Assembly: GCA_947627275.1 (NCBI GenBank)
Contig: CANQVK010000001.1
Location: forward strand, 109,977-173,976
Direction of reading: 5' to 3'
Length of the DNA stretch: 64,000 nt
DNA from: an uncultured Ruminococcus sp.
GTDB lineage: Bacteria > Bacillota > Clostridia > Oscillospirales > Ruminococcaceae
Shown here one piece after another: positions 43,976-53,142 of this stretch; within the stretch, counting starts at the first letter, position 1; each line of letters opens with the position of its first letter. The notes below the pieces were generated by a model. That model ran no database searches. It saw only the letters and a list, made by a program, of their open reading frames with translations, and was not told the origin of the DNA. Made by a program: the position numbers and the translations under genes.

Positions 43976-45361
43976 TCAGACAGCATGACCTTTAGCTTTC
44001 AATACCTCGACAACGCTGTTTACATGTTTTCTGCATATATCCTCGTTTTCCGCTTCTGCCATAACGCGGATAAGCGGCTCTGTACCGCTTTCACGGACAA
44101 GCATACGTCCCGAAGTTCCCAGTTCTGCGGACGCTGCTTCTACTGCCGCCTGTACGTCGGGGTCTGCCTGCGCCGCCGCCTTATCCTTTACCTTGACGTT
44201 CACAAGCACCTGCGGATACATTTTCATCTGTCCGGCAAGTTCGCTGAGCTTTGCCTTTTTGGAAAGGATAGCCTGCATTATTTTCAGACTTGTAAGGATT
44301 CCGTCCCCTGTGGAGGCGTACTTTGAGAAAATAATATGACCCGACTGCTCTCCGCCGAGACAGCAGCCATGCTCTTTCATGTACTCGTACACGTATTTGT
44401 CGCCGACCGCTGTTTTAGCGTAATCTATGCCTATCTCGTCAAAAGCCTTGAATAAGCCGAAATTCGACATTACTGTCGCCACGACGGTATTGTTGACAAG
44501 CTTCTCACGATCCTTCATATATCTGCCGTATATGTAGAGGATATGGTCGCCCGTAACTACGTTTCCCTTTTCGTCAACGCACAGACAGCGGTCGGCGTCT
44601 CCGTCGTAAGCAAAGCCTGCGTCGAGACCGTTCTCCACAACATATTTCTGAAGCGTCTCGATATGGGTCGAGCCTGCGTTTTCGTTGATATTAACGCCGT
44701 TAGGAGCTGCGTTTATTACGTGCGTTTCCGCTCCGAGAGCGTCGAAAACCGCCTTTGCGATATTCCATGCCGCACCGTTTGCGCAGTCCAGACCTATCCT
44801 CATTCCTCTGAAAGAATATACCCCCAGCGAGATAAGGTAGCCTATATAACGGTTTCTGCCCGATACATAGTCGATAGAGCGACCTATTTTATCGTACTTT
44901 GCAAAGGGAAGCTCCGTCCACTTTCTGCCGAATAACTCCAGTTCGCCGTCAAGGTAGGCTTCGATAAGGTCTATGACCTCGTCCTCCATTTTTTCACCAT
45001 TTCCGTTGATAAGCTTCAAGCCGTTGTCGTGGTAAGGGTTATGGCTTGCGGAGATCATGACCGCGCAGTCAAAACCGTCAACACGCGATATATACGCCAC
45101 CGAAGGGGTCGTTGTAACGTGAAGCAGATATGCGTCCGCTCCCGAAGCCGTAATTCCGCCGACCAGCGAATACTCAAACATATAGCTTGAAAGTCTCGTA
45201 TCCTTGCCTATAACTATCCTTGCCGGAGTATCGTCGCCTTTCTGTTTTTTAAGTTCGCCGTAATACCAGCCGATAAATCTTCCGACCTGATATGCGTGGT
45301 CTGCCGTGAGATTTTCGTTAGCCGTTCCTCTGAACCCGTCTGTTCCGAAATACTTGCCCAT
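43976..45361 (-). CDS. glmM: Phosphoglucosamine mutase
   Basis: The 461-residue enzyme converts glucosamine-6-phosphate to glucosamine-1-phosphate for peptidoglycan precursors. Motifs in order: FGTDGFRGTANE, the phosphoserine loop MISASHNPYHDNG, metal loop FAYDGDADRCL, GGEQSGHI and a C-terminal RESGTEPLIRVMAE. Length matches the family. CCAAGGAG precedes the ATG. Confidence 0.95.
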   Translation of the reverse strand: MGKYFGTDGFRGTANENLTADHAYQVGRFIGWYYGELKKQKGDDTPARIVIGKDTRLSSYMFEYSLVGGITASGADAYLLHVTTTPSVAYISRVDGFDCAVMISASHNPYHDNGLKLINGNGEKMEDEVIDLIEAYLDGELELFGRKWTELPFAKYDKIGRSIDYVSGRNRYIGYLISLGVYSFRGMRIGLDCANGAAWNIAKAVFDALGAETHVINAAPNGVNINENAGSTHIETLQKYVVENGLDAGFAYDGDADRCLCVDEKGNVVTGDHILYIYGRYMKDREKLVNNTVVATVMSNFGLFKAFDEIGIDYAKTAVGDKYVYEYMKEHGCCLGGEQSGHIIFSKYASTGDGILTSLKIMQAILSKKAKLSELAGQMKMYPQVLVNVKVKDKAAAQADPDVQAAVEAASAELGTSGRMLVRESGTEPLIRVMAEAENEDICRKHVNSVVEVLKAKGHAV

Positions 45362-45410
45362 CTTCTTTTCTCCTTGGAAATAATTTTTATTGGATCACTG
45401 CATTATTTAT

Positions 45411-45439
45411 ATTGTATCACATGTTTTTGATTCAGTCAA
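45411..45439 (-). promoter_or_regulatory. Promoter of glmM
   Basis: Minus strand TTGACT (45434-45439), 17-base spacer, TACAAT (45411-45416), about 50 bases before the ATG. Confidence 0.7.
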
Positions 45440-45456
45440 GAGCTAAAATTTATTTG

Positions 45457-45715
45457 CCACGGAAATCAATTTTTAAAGTTTTTACGGGAAACTTACGCAG
45501 GGGGACTCTGTCCCCCTGCACCCCCTGCCAAAGGGGTGACCCCTTTGGAATCTCTGTTGTCGTGAATTGGACTGTGAAAATCCCCGAATTAATACAGTTC
45601 TGTTAGTCTCCATGATTTCCACAGTCCATTTCACGAAAATAGACACCAAGAGTTACCTCTTTAACAGAAAGTAAAGGATAACAAGATCCTCTGTACAAAT
45701 TTACTGTAAACCTTA
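45457..45715 (+). repeat. Family A repeat, copy A6
   Basis: Head GGGGGACTCTGTCCCCC, CCAAAGGGG/CCCCTTTGG, slot hairpin with arms at 45560-45582 and 45614-45636 (two mismatches), right flank AGTTACCTCTTTAACAGAAA. Its left edge AAATCAATTTTTAAAGTTTT is shared with A7. This is one of two copies not placed 3' of a co-oriented gene. Confidence 0.8.
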
Positions 45716-45755
45716 AAAATGATTTCCGTGTTTGTTTGTTCTGTAAATTCATGAC

Positions 45756-45784
45756 TTGACTTTTTTCACTTTTGCAGTTATAAT
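45756..45784 (+). promoter_or_regulatory. Promoter of the TtcA-like gene
   Basis: TTGACT (45756-45761), 17-base spacer, TATAAT (45779-45784), 32 bases before the ATG. Confidence 0.75.
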
Positions 45785-45816
45785 AAACCTGTTACAAACA
45801 CACGGAGGTGCAAACA

Positions 45817-46662
45817 ATGTGGGCTGACCCGATAGAAGAAACGATATGCCATGAATTCGGCAAAAAAATATGGACTAAATTCCGCCGGGGAGTACGTGAC
45901 TACCGCCTTATAAACGAGGGCGACAGGATAGCCGCATGTATTTCCGGAGGTAAGGATTCGATTCTTATGGCTATGTGCCTTCTCAGACTTCAGCGCAACG
46001 GCGAAATTCCCTTTGAAGTCCGGTATATCGTCATGGATCCCGGCTACAGTAATGAAAATCTAAAAAAAATAAAGGATAACTGCGATCTGCTCGGATTGCC
46101 GGTTTCCTTTTATAATACAAATATTTTCGATTCTGTCGCAAAGTCGCCGAAAAACCCCTGTTTTCTCTGCTCTCGTCTCAGACGGGGCTGGCTTTACGGG
46201 AAAGCGGCTGAGCTTGGCTGCAATAAGATAGCTCTCGGACATCATTTCGACGACGTTGTTGAAACTATCCTTATGGGGATGCTTTACGGTTCGCAGATGC
46301 AGACCATGATGCCAAAGCTTCACTCGGAAAACTATCGAGGTATGGAACTGATACGTCCGCTGTATCTCGTCCGTGAAGCGGATATTTCCGAATGGGCGGA
46401 ATTTAACGGACTTGAGTTTATCCGATGCGCCTGTTCCATGTCTGAAAAAAGTGAAAACGGCGGCTCAAAACGCGCCGAGATAAAGGCTCTGCTTGCTCAG
46501 CTCAGACAGACAAATCCGGCTGTTGATATGAACATTTTCCGAAGTGCGGAAAATGTCAATCTGCAAACCCTTATTTCTTATCATATCGGCGAAAACCGCC
46601 GCCATTTCCTTGACGATTACGAGGACGGAAGAACGATTCGGGGTACGAAAATCAATTTTTAA
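45817..46662 (+). CDS. TtcA/TtuA-like PP-loop tRNA thiolation enzyme
   Basis: The 281-residue ATP pyrophosphatase has the PP-loop SGGKDS (43-48), a Cys pair in NPCFLCSRLRRG, a third Cys in IRCACS and HHFDDVVET, the pattern of TtcA-type enzymes that bind an iron-sulfur cluster and put sulfur on a tRNA base (2-thiocytidine-32). The precise tRNA position is unproven. ATG 45817 follows ACGGAGGTG. The stop codon is inside the left edge of repeat A7, and the gene is flanked by two related repeats. Confidence 0.85.
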   Translation: MWADPIEETICHEFGKKIWTKFRRGVRDYRLINEGDRIAACISGGKDSILMAMCLLRLQRNGEIPFEVRYIVMDPGYSNENLKKIKDNCDLLGLPVSFYNTNIFDSVAKSPKNPCFLCSRLRRGWLYGKAAELGCNKIALGHHFDDVVETILMGMLYGSQMQTMMPKLHSENYRGMELIRPLYLVREADISEWAEFNGLEFIRCACSMSEKSENGGSKRAEIKALLAQLRQTNPAVDMNIFRSAENVNLQTLISYHIGENRRHFLDDYEDGRTIRGTKINF

Positions 46663-46797
46663 AGTTTTTACAGGGGACTTATGCAGGTGAACCCTTTGGA
46701 ATCTCTGTTGTCGTGAATTGGACACTAAAAGTTACCTCTTTAACAGAAAGTAAAGGGAATCAAAATCTTCTGTATAAGCTATCTGTAAAATTTAAAA
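46649..46797 (+). repeat. Family A repeat, truncated copy A7
   Basis: It shares the left edge AAATCAATTTTTAAAGTTTT and the right flank AGTTACCTCTTTAACAGAAA with A6 but lacks the head hairpin and most of the slot hairpin. The TtcA-like stop codon lies within its first 14 bases. Confidence 0.75.
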
Positions 46798-46809
46798 TTG
46801 ATCTTAGGC

Positions 46810-47214
46810 TCAATACGAGGACGCCGCTCCAAGAACGAGCGCAAGAATAATTACAAGAACAACTATTCCCACGCCGAGCAGCATGAAAAACAACTGCGCC
46901 TTTGCGAAATTCTTCGCCGACTCGTCATGAGTGCAGCAAAGCATGATGATAACTCCGATAAGAGGCAGCAAACTCAAGAGGAACATCCAGCCTATCCAGC
47001 CGCCGACGCTCGTCACATCGTTATTATTGACCACCGCAACATTGTTGTATACAGGCGGCGGCGTATAACGCTGCGGAGGAGGGGGCGGCGCGGAATAATT
47101 CTGCTGTGACGTTTCTGAAACGGACGGCATATCTGCCGCATTCGGATTTTCTGTGCCGCAGTCGGGACAGAAATTGCCCTCGTATTCCCTGCCGCAATTA
47201 AAACATTTAGCCAT
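46810..47214 (-). CDS. Zinc-ribbon membrane protein
   Basis: The 134-residue protein has an N-terminal zinc ribbon (CFNCGREYEGNFCPDCG), a Pro-rich linker (PPPPPQRYTPPP) and two membrane helices in the last 70 residues (GWIGWMFLLSLLPLIGVIIM and LFFMLLGVGIVVLVIILAL). Such zinc-ribbon plus membrane proteins are common in Firmicutes with unknown function. ATG 47214 follows AAGGAGAAGATCAA. Confidence 0.8.
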   Translation of the reverse strand: MAKCFNCGREYEGNFCPDCGTENPNAADMPSVSETSQQNYSAPPPPPQRYTPPPVYNNVAVVNNNDVTSVGGWIGWMFLLSLLPLIGVIIMLCCTHDESAKNFAKAQLFFMLLGVGIVVLVIILALVLGAASSY

Positions 47215-47465
47215 TTGATCTTCTCCTTGATCTCCGAGTTCCGCCGTTTTCCCGACAGAACCCGACTTTTTTTTAATTATACCATATCTGCTGAGAAAAG
47301 GCAATAGTGAAATACACTAAATTTCCACCCGACTTTCACACAATTTTCACAAATATAAAAATATTTTTTGCACTTGTTATTTTGCGGCGAGCCGCCGCAC
47401 CAAACTCACATTACCACTCGCAGGCTCGTTAATTTTTGTAAAATTCAAATTTTTTTCTGCTTCTG

Positions 47466-47494
47466 TTGCAATTTTGAAACTAATATGCTATAAT
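47466..47494 (+). promoter_or_regulatory. Promoter of the GH95 gene
   Basis: TTGCAA (47466-47471), 17-base spacer, TATAAT (47489-47494). Confidence 0.7.
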
Positions 47495-47497
47495 AAT

Positions 47498-47509
47498 GTA
47501 TACGTATAC
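47498..47509. promoter_or_regulatory. Candidate operator over the GH95 transcription start
   Basis: GTATACGTATAC is a perfect 12-bp palindrome placed at the expected start point. GntR- and LacI-type sugar regulators bind sites of this sort (compare the AraR core TTGTACGTACAA). The regulator is not in the window. Confidence 0.5.
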
Positions 47510-47545
47510 GAAAACCTTTCATGAACTACGGTTCGGGAGCAATAT

Positions 47546-49861
47546 ATGTCTGAAACTTTACTTAAGTATAAATCGCCTGCCGAAAGCTTCAACGAAGCTC
47601 TTCCCGTGGGCAACGGCAGAATAGGCGGAATGATATTCGGCAAGCCTGCCGATGAGCTTATCCGCCTTAACGAGGACTCTGTATGGTCGGGAGGTCTGCG
47701 TCACCGAATCAACCCCGATGCCAAAGAGGGTCTTGCAGAGGTTCGGGAACTTCTCAAAAACGGCGATATTCCCGCTGCCGAAAAGACCGCTTTTCAAAAG
47801 ATGCAGGGCGTTCCGGAAAATATGCGCCACTACATGCCGCTTGGCGACCTTAATATCAGCATGGAGCTTGACGGAAAAGCCCGTGAATACTCACGCTCGC
47901 TCGATATTTCAACGGCTGTCGCAAGCGTTTCATTTACGGCGGGCGGAAAGCAATACGTGAGAAACGTTTTCTGCTCCGCTCCCGATCAGGCGCTTGTTAT
48001 CGACATACACGGCGATACGCCCGGAAGCGTAAGCCTGAGCTGCGGTCTCGGCGGACGCAGCGATTACTATGATGAAAACCGACCATGCGGAAAAAATATG
48101 CTTATCTACACAGGCGGCACGGGCAGTTCTGACGGTATCTTTTTTGCGGCTTGTCTCGGAGCTGAAGCAGAGGGCGGAGAAATTCGCACGATAGGCAACA
48201 GGATCTTTGTAAAGAACGCCGATTCTGTCATGCTCGTTCTCTCTGTACGAACAAGCTTTTACAGCAGGAATTATATCGAGTCCGCCAAAGTCGATGCCGA
48301 AATGGCTCTCGGCTGCTCCTACGATGAACTTTATTTTCGCCATGTCTCCGACTATAAGGAGCTTTTCGACCGCGTTGAACTCTCTCTTTCCGACAACAGC
48401 GGTGAAAATCTTGACGAACTGACTACGGACGAACGTCTGCTCCGTCTTAAAGGCGACGAAATGGACAGCAAGGACTGCGCAAGGCTTATACATGACAACA
48501 AGCTTATCGAGCTTTACTTCAACTTCGGACGTTATCTTATGATCTCGGGCAGCCGTGCAGGTACTCAGCCCATGAATCTTCAGGGTATCTGGAACGAGGA
48601 TATGTGTCCGGCATGGGGCAGCAGATACACCGTGAACATCAACACCGAAATGAACTACTGGTGCGCCGAAAGCTGCAATCTTTCCGAATGTCATCTGCCG
48701 CTGTTCGACCTTCTCGAACGTGTCTGCGAAAACGGACGTACTACCGCCCGTGAGATGTACGGCGTCGAAAAGGGCTTCGTATGCCACCATAATACCGATA
48801 TTTGGGGAGATACCGCTCCGCAGGATCTGTGGGCGCCGGCTACTCTCTGGGTCATGGGCGGCGCATGGCTTGCGCTCCATATCTTCGAGCATTACGAATA
48901 TACTCTCGATAATGAATTTCTGAAAGAGAAATACCATATCCTTAAAGAGGCGGCGGAGTTTTTCACTGAATACCTTATAGAGGACAGCGAGGGGCGGCTT
49001 GTTGTATGCCCGTCTGTTTCGCCTGAAAATACCTACCGCACCGAAAACGGCGTTGAGGGCTGTCTATGTAACGGCGCTTCAATGGATTCTCAGATAATAA
49101 CTGCGCTGTTCAGCGACGTTATCAAGGCTTCGGAGATTCTCGGGACGGACGAAGCGTTTGCGGATAAGCTGAAAAGTATGCTTGACCGTCTGCCTCAGCC
49201 CGAGATCGGAAAATACGGTCAGATAAAGGAATGGACGGTGGACTATGACGAGGCGGAGAGCGGTCACAGACATGTCTCGCAGCTTTTCGCGCTTCATCCT
49301 GCCGACCTTATAACGCCCATTAAAACGCCTAAATTAGCCGACGCCGCAAGAGCTACCCTCGTCCGCCGACTGATCCACGGAGGAGGTCACACGGGCTGGA
49401 GCTGCGCATGGATAACCAATATGTGGGCAAGGCTTTACGACGGACGTATGGTTTATGAGAATCTGAAAAAGCTGATAACCCATTCGACCTGTCCGAATCT
49501 GCTGGACAATCATCCGCCGTTCCAGATAGACGGCAATTTCGGCGGAACTGCGGCGATCGCCGAGGCTCTTCTGCAATGTACCTCGGGCGAGATACTTCTT
49601 CTGCCTGCCCTGCCTGATGAATGGAACGAGGGCTTAGTCAGGGGACTTCGCGCCAAGGGTGGATTCGAGATAAGTATGGAATGGTTCGGCGGCAAGCTGA
49701 GAAAGGCGGAAATACTGTCGTTTTTCGGCGGCGAATGCCGTATCAGAGCAAACTGCGTTGTAAGCGTGGTGTGCGACGGCGATTCGGTCGGCTCTCGTAT
49801 CGAGGACGGTGCGATCGTTTTCGATACTACAGCAGGCGCAAAATATATTGTAAAACCGTAA
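47546..49861 (+). CDS. GH95 alpha-L-fucosidase-like enzyme
   Basis: The 771-residue protein has no signal peptide, so it acts in the cytoplasm on imported oligosaccharides. It begins LPVGNGRIGGMIFG and LNEDSVWSGG, the GH95 entry motif. The catalytic region includes NINTEMNYW (paired asparagines), DEAESGHRHVSQLF (general acid Glu) and QIDGNFGGTAAIAEAL (Asp). GH95 inverts alpha-1,2-L-fucosides, for example from xyloglucan or host glycans; some members release L-galactose. It lacks the extra domains of longer secreted GH95 enzymes. Confidence 0.92.
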   Translation: MSETLLKYKSPAESFNEALPVGNGRIGGMIFGKPADELIRLNEDSVWSGGLRHRINPDAKEGLAEVRELLKNGDIPAAEKTAFQKMQGVPENMRHYMPLGDLNISMELDGKAREYSRSLDISTAVASVSFTAGGKQYVRNVFCSAPDQALVIDIHGDTPGSVSLSCGLGGRSDYYDENRPCGKNMLIYTGGTGSSDGIFFAACLGAEAEGGEIRTIGNRIFVKNADSVMLVLSVRTSFYSRNYIESAKVDAEMALGCSYDELYFRHVSDYKELFDRVELSLSDNSGENLDELTTDERLLRLKGDEMDSKDCARLIHDNKLIELYFNFGRYLMISGSRAGTQPMNLQGIWNEDMCPAWGSRYTVNINTEMNYWCAESCNLSECHLPLFDLLERVCENGRTTAREMYGVEKGFVCHHNTDIWGDTAPQDLWAPATLWVMGGAWLALHIFEHYEYTLDNEFLKEKYHILKEAAEFFTEYLIEDSEGRLVVCPSVSPENTYRTENGVEGCLCNGASMDSQIITALFSDVIKASEILGTDEAFADKLKSMLDRLPQPEIGKYGQIKEWTVDYDEAESGHRHVSQLFALHPADLITPIKTPKLADAARATLVRRLIHGGGHTGWSCAWITNMWARLYDGRMVYENLKKLITHSTCPNLLDNHPPFQIDGNFGGTAAIAEALLQCTSGEILLLPALPDEWNEGLVRGLRAKGGFEISMEWFGGKLRKAEILSFFGGECRIRANCVVSVVCDGDSVGSRIEDGAIVFDTTAGAKYIVKP

Positions 49862-49865
49862 ACTT

Positions 49866-49901
49866 AGCAGGGAACGCCCTGCAAGAGAGGGCGTTCCCTT
49901 A
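49866..49901 (+). terminator. Terminator after the GH95 gene
   Basis: AGGGAACGCCCT and AGGGCGTTCCCT form a strong stem; this is the last hairpin of family B standing alone. Confidence 0.65.
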
Positions 49902-49946
49902 TCAGTGACAAGGTATACCGCACTAAGTTCGGAGGACGTAATTATT

Positions 49947-51722
49947 ATGAACATTAAGAAGTTTATTTCATTCTTTACCGCTGTCGCCATTTCGGTTTCC
50001 GTTCTGGCTTCATGCGACAAAAAGAAAAAAGATCAGAAGGTCGAGGACGATATTTCGATTGCGGAGATCGCCCCCACAACTATATCGACTGAACCGACAG
50101 AGCCGACAGTTCCTGCGGAAACTTACCACGACATTCCTATCTCCTATCCGGAGATCGAGAAAAAGCGCACGGGCGACGTCTATGAAGCAGAGGACGCCCT
50201 TATGACAGAGGGACTCCGTATTGACAGCGCTGCGGCAGTAACCGCGACCTCCGACGAAAACTCCGGGGGTACTGCTCAGACAGCAAAAAAGCCCTACAGC
50301 GGCGACGGCTACGTAACCGGCTTCAAGCCCGACGGAAGCATGTTCGTCCTGTTTGAGGTCGAAGCCCCCAGCAATCAGCATTACGACCTTTCGTTCAGCA
50401 TTTCGTCGCAAAGGCTTGTGGATTGCCGCGTTGCCGTAAACGATAAGGAAATATCCACCTTTAAAACAATGGACGACGGCGAATTTACCCTTATCACGCT
50501 GTACGGAGTTTTCCTCACCAAAGGTAGATCCACGGTCGAGCTTCGTCCCACAAACGGCAATATTAAGCTCGATTACCTAAAAATGGCGAATAATACCTCC
50601 CTCAGCTCCATAAAATACGACGCCGACGAGAAGCTTGTCAATAAGGAAGCCGGAGAATCCGCAAAGGAGCTTATGAGCTTTATGACCGAAAGCTACGGCA
50701 AATACACTCTTACGGGTCAATACGCTTCGGACGAAAGCAATAAGGAGCTTGAGCTTGTTTATCAGACTACGGGAAAATATCCCGTTATCAGATTTTCCGC
50801 TATGCACAATTCGGGCAGCAGCTTCGACAGCACGTTCAAGGACATTGACGCATGTGCCGACTGGTACAGACGAGGCGGCATAGTCGGTCTGATGTGGTAC
50901 TGGGAAGCGCCCTCGAAAAAGCCCTCGGTATACGCTAAAGACACCGATTTCAAGCTTTCGGAGGCTGTGACTGATATTGATATTTCCGAGCTTTCCCAGG
51001 AGGAGATAAGGGGACTTTACGGCGAGGGAGAAATTTCCGAACAATGCTACGGTCTTATCCTTGACATTGACAATATGGCGGGACAGCTTATGTCCCTTAA
51101 AAACAAGGGCGTTCCCGTACTCTGGAGACCGCTTCACGAAGCCTCGGGCGACTGGTTCTGGTGGGGCGCTGACGGAACGGACGCGTACAAATGGCTGTGG
51201 AATTTAATGTACAAGCGTTATACCGAATACTTTGAGCTTGACAACCTGATATGGGTCTGGAACGGTCAGAGCGAGGATTCGCTTGTTGATAAATCGACAT
51301 TCGACATTGCTTCTCTGGACATTTACCTTTCCCCTGAAAAGGATTTCGGCAGCCGATACGAACAGTTCCTTGCGCTTCAGAAGATAGTCGGCAAGGAGAA
51401 GCTTATCGCCCTCAGCGAATGCAGTACCCTGCCCGATATGGACTTGTCTTTCCGTGACAATGCGGTGTGGTCTTTCTTCGGCTTGTGGTACGGCAAGTAT
51501 CTCTGCGACGACGACGATAATTTTTCCGAGATGTACACCTCAAAGGACGCCTTCGTCAGGGTATATAACTCAGACGGCGCATTGTCCCTTGACGAATATA
51601 TCAAGCTTAAGGGCGGCGAGGAGCTTGTACCCGAATATGACGAAACTGTTACAACGACATCTGCGGAAACCGCCCCGTCTGAAACTACGGAAACGACAAC
51701 TGTATCAACTGACGCCGCTTAA
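49947..51722 (+). CDS. Lipoprotein GH26 beta-mannanase with CBM35-like domain
   Basis: The 591-residue protein has a lipobox (LASC, residues 20-23), a Thr/Pro linker, a CBM35-like domain (about 60-200, starting YEAEDALMTEG) and a GH26 domain with the acid/base in RPLHEASGDW (E398) and nucleophile in ALSECS (E491). A Thr/Ser/Glu-rich tail ends it. It would cut beta-mannan at the cell surface; fragments would go to cytoplasmic enzymes. GGAGGACGTAATT precedes the ATG; 14 upstream codons are not part of it. Confidence 0.9.
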   Translation: MNIKKFISFFTAVAISVSVLASCDKKKKDQKVEDDISIAEIAPTTISTEPTEPTVPAETYHDIPISYPEIEKKRTGDVYEAEDALMTEGLRIDSAAAVTATSDENSGGTAQTAKKPYSGDGYVTGFKPDGSMFVLFEVEAPSNQHYDLSFSISSQRLVDCRVAVNDKEISTFKTMDDGEFTLITLYGVFLTKGRSTVELRPTNGNIKLDYLKMANNTSLSSIKYDADEKLVNKEAGESAKELMSFMTESYGKYTLTGQYASDESNKELELVYQTTGKYPVIRFSAMHNSGSSFDSTFKDIDACADWYRRGGIVGLMWYWEAPSKKPSVYAKDTDFKLSEAVTDIDISELSQEEIRGLYGEGEISEQCYGLILDIDNMAGQLMSLKNKGVPVLWRPLHEASGDWFWWGADGTDAYKWLWNLMYKRYTEYFELDNLIWVWNGQSEDSLVDKSTFDIASLDIYLSPEKDFGSRYEQFLALQKIVGKEKLIALSECSTLPDMDLSFRDNAVWSFFGLWYGKYLCDDDDNFSEMYTSKDAFVRVYNSDGALSLDEYIKLKGGEELVPEYDETVTTTSAETAPSETTETTTVSTDAA

Positions 51723-51747
51723 GCCGGCGATGATAAACGGAGTATGT

Positions 51748-53055
51748 ATGAATAATGATCTGAAAATAACCATACCTATTACAAAGGAACAATGCGAGCT
51801 TTCGGAAAGAATGACGGAAAACGTCAGAGCTTCCGATATAAAGGCGGTGAGCTTCGAGGTTTTCGGGACGCTTGTAAATACGCCTTTTTCCGGCAGCAGC
51901 GACCTTTTCCTGCTTATGGAAAAGGAATTTCCCGAAGTGCGCACAGCTAAAAGTTCCTTTTCCGACCTCAGAATCGAATCTGAAGCGGACGCAAAACGAA
52001 AAAACAAGGATAAATGCTCTGTGACCGTTTCCAGAATTTACGAAATTCTTGCCAAAAAGTCGAAAATCTCAGACGAGCTTCGGGACGCTCTCATAAAACG
52101 TGAATGCGATATGGCTGTAAGCCTTGTATTTCCCAGAGGGTTCGGAAAAAAACTCTTCGATACGGCGGCGGAGTCGGGGAAAAAAACGATCCTCCTTGCG
52201 AACTCCGTCTATCCGAGGGACGTTATCGTGCGTATGCTCGGGCTATGCGGATATAAGCCGCCCTATGAGCTTATCGTGACGAACGAGGTGGAATGCGGCG
52301 AAAACCGCAGCGAATCGGCTTTTAACGCCGTTATCCAAAAGGGAAACCTCGCTGCAAAACAGCTCCTTCACATCGGCGGAGACGTTGCCGCCGACGTTGA
52401 AACGCCTATTATGAAAGGCGCAAAAGCTCTGCTTCTGCCCGATACTGCGGCAAGTATGAACAGATCGGGCAGACTTTCGGGCTACCTGCGCGCGGCTCGC
52501 ATATATGACTACGATACGGCGGAATTTCTTCCCCTGCACCTTGCTCTGGGACTTTATGCGGCGTATGTATTCGATATTCCCCGAAACAAGGTCATGCACA
52601 GCGATTTTTGCGCAAACCCGTATATACTGGGATTTATCGTATACGGCTGCTGCAAGCTTGCGGATATTTCAGGGCTTGACGATAACTGCCGGTCGGTTCT
52701 TGCCGCCTTGGAGGACTACCCCGAAATACGCAGAGGCGGCGAGGATCTCAATGAGCTTTTCAAAAGACATTTTGAATCGTATCTCGGGCAATTCAGCTAT
52801 AACGGCTTCACTCTGCCGCTGGAAATGCTCGCAAAGCACGGCGGCTCTGTGGACGTAGGACTTCTGAAAGCTCATATGCCCGAAAAGTTCCATAAAAAAT
52901 GGAAGGACGGTATTACCGACGCCGTTACGGTTTCTACAGAAAAAAGGACAGAACAGAACAGACTTGAAAAACTTGCAGACAGAATGTTCCCACCCGGCAC
53001 GAAAGTCCGCAATATGGCTGATGGAGTGCTGTTCAAAATGAAAGGGAAGTTTTAG
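51748..53055 (+). CDS. HAD-superfamily-like protein with altered motif I
   Basis: The 435-residue protein contains a HAD core: AVSFEVFGTLVNTPFS in place of the usual DxDxT motif I, then a cap region, KKTILLANSVYPRD (motif II) and LLHIGGDVAADVETPIMKGAKALLL (motif IV). The first Asp of motif I is Glu, so phosphatase activity may be lost. The last 200 residues are an extra domain. Relatives with FDVFDTL are often linked to sugar polymer synthesis. ATG 51748 follows ACGGAGTATGT; 51730 is an alternative. Confidence 0.7.
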   Translation: MNNDLKITIPITKEQCELSERMTENVRASDIKAVSFEVFGTLVNTPFSGSSDLFLLMEKEFPEVRTAKSSFSDLRIESEADAKRKNKDKCSVTVSRIYEILAKKSKISDELRDALIKRECDMAVSLVFPRGFGKKLFDTAAESGKKTILLANSVYPRDVIVRMLGLCGYKPPYELIVTNEVECGENRSESAFNAVIQKGNLAAKQLLHIGGDVAADVETPIMKGAKALLLPDTAASMNRSGRLSGYLRAARIYDYDTAEFLPLHLALGLYAAYVFDIPRNKVMHSDFCANPYILGFIVYGCCKLADISGLDDNCRSVLAALEDYPEIRRGGEDLNELFKRHFESYLGQFSYNGFTLPLEMLAKHGGSVDVGLLKAHMPEKFHKKWKDGITDAVTVSTEKRTEQNRLEKLADRMFPPGTKVRNMADGVLFKMKGKF

Positions 53056-53142
53056 ACGTAAAAGCATAGAATCGGTTTTGAAATCAAAAAATAATAGACA
53101 GTTACATTGGTTCACAACTATTTTTATTTAAAGGGTGTTTTA

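Noticed and set aside
47930..48937. 335-residue minus-strand ORF inside the GH95 gene
   Set aside because: Shadow of a clear GH95 frame with no family features of its own.
51454..51747. N-terminal extension of the HAD-like ORF
   Set aside because: It lies inside the end of the GH26 gene in another frame; the HAD-like protein has its own ribosome site at 51748.
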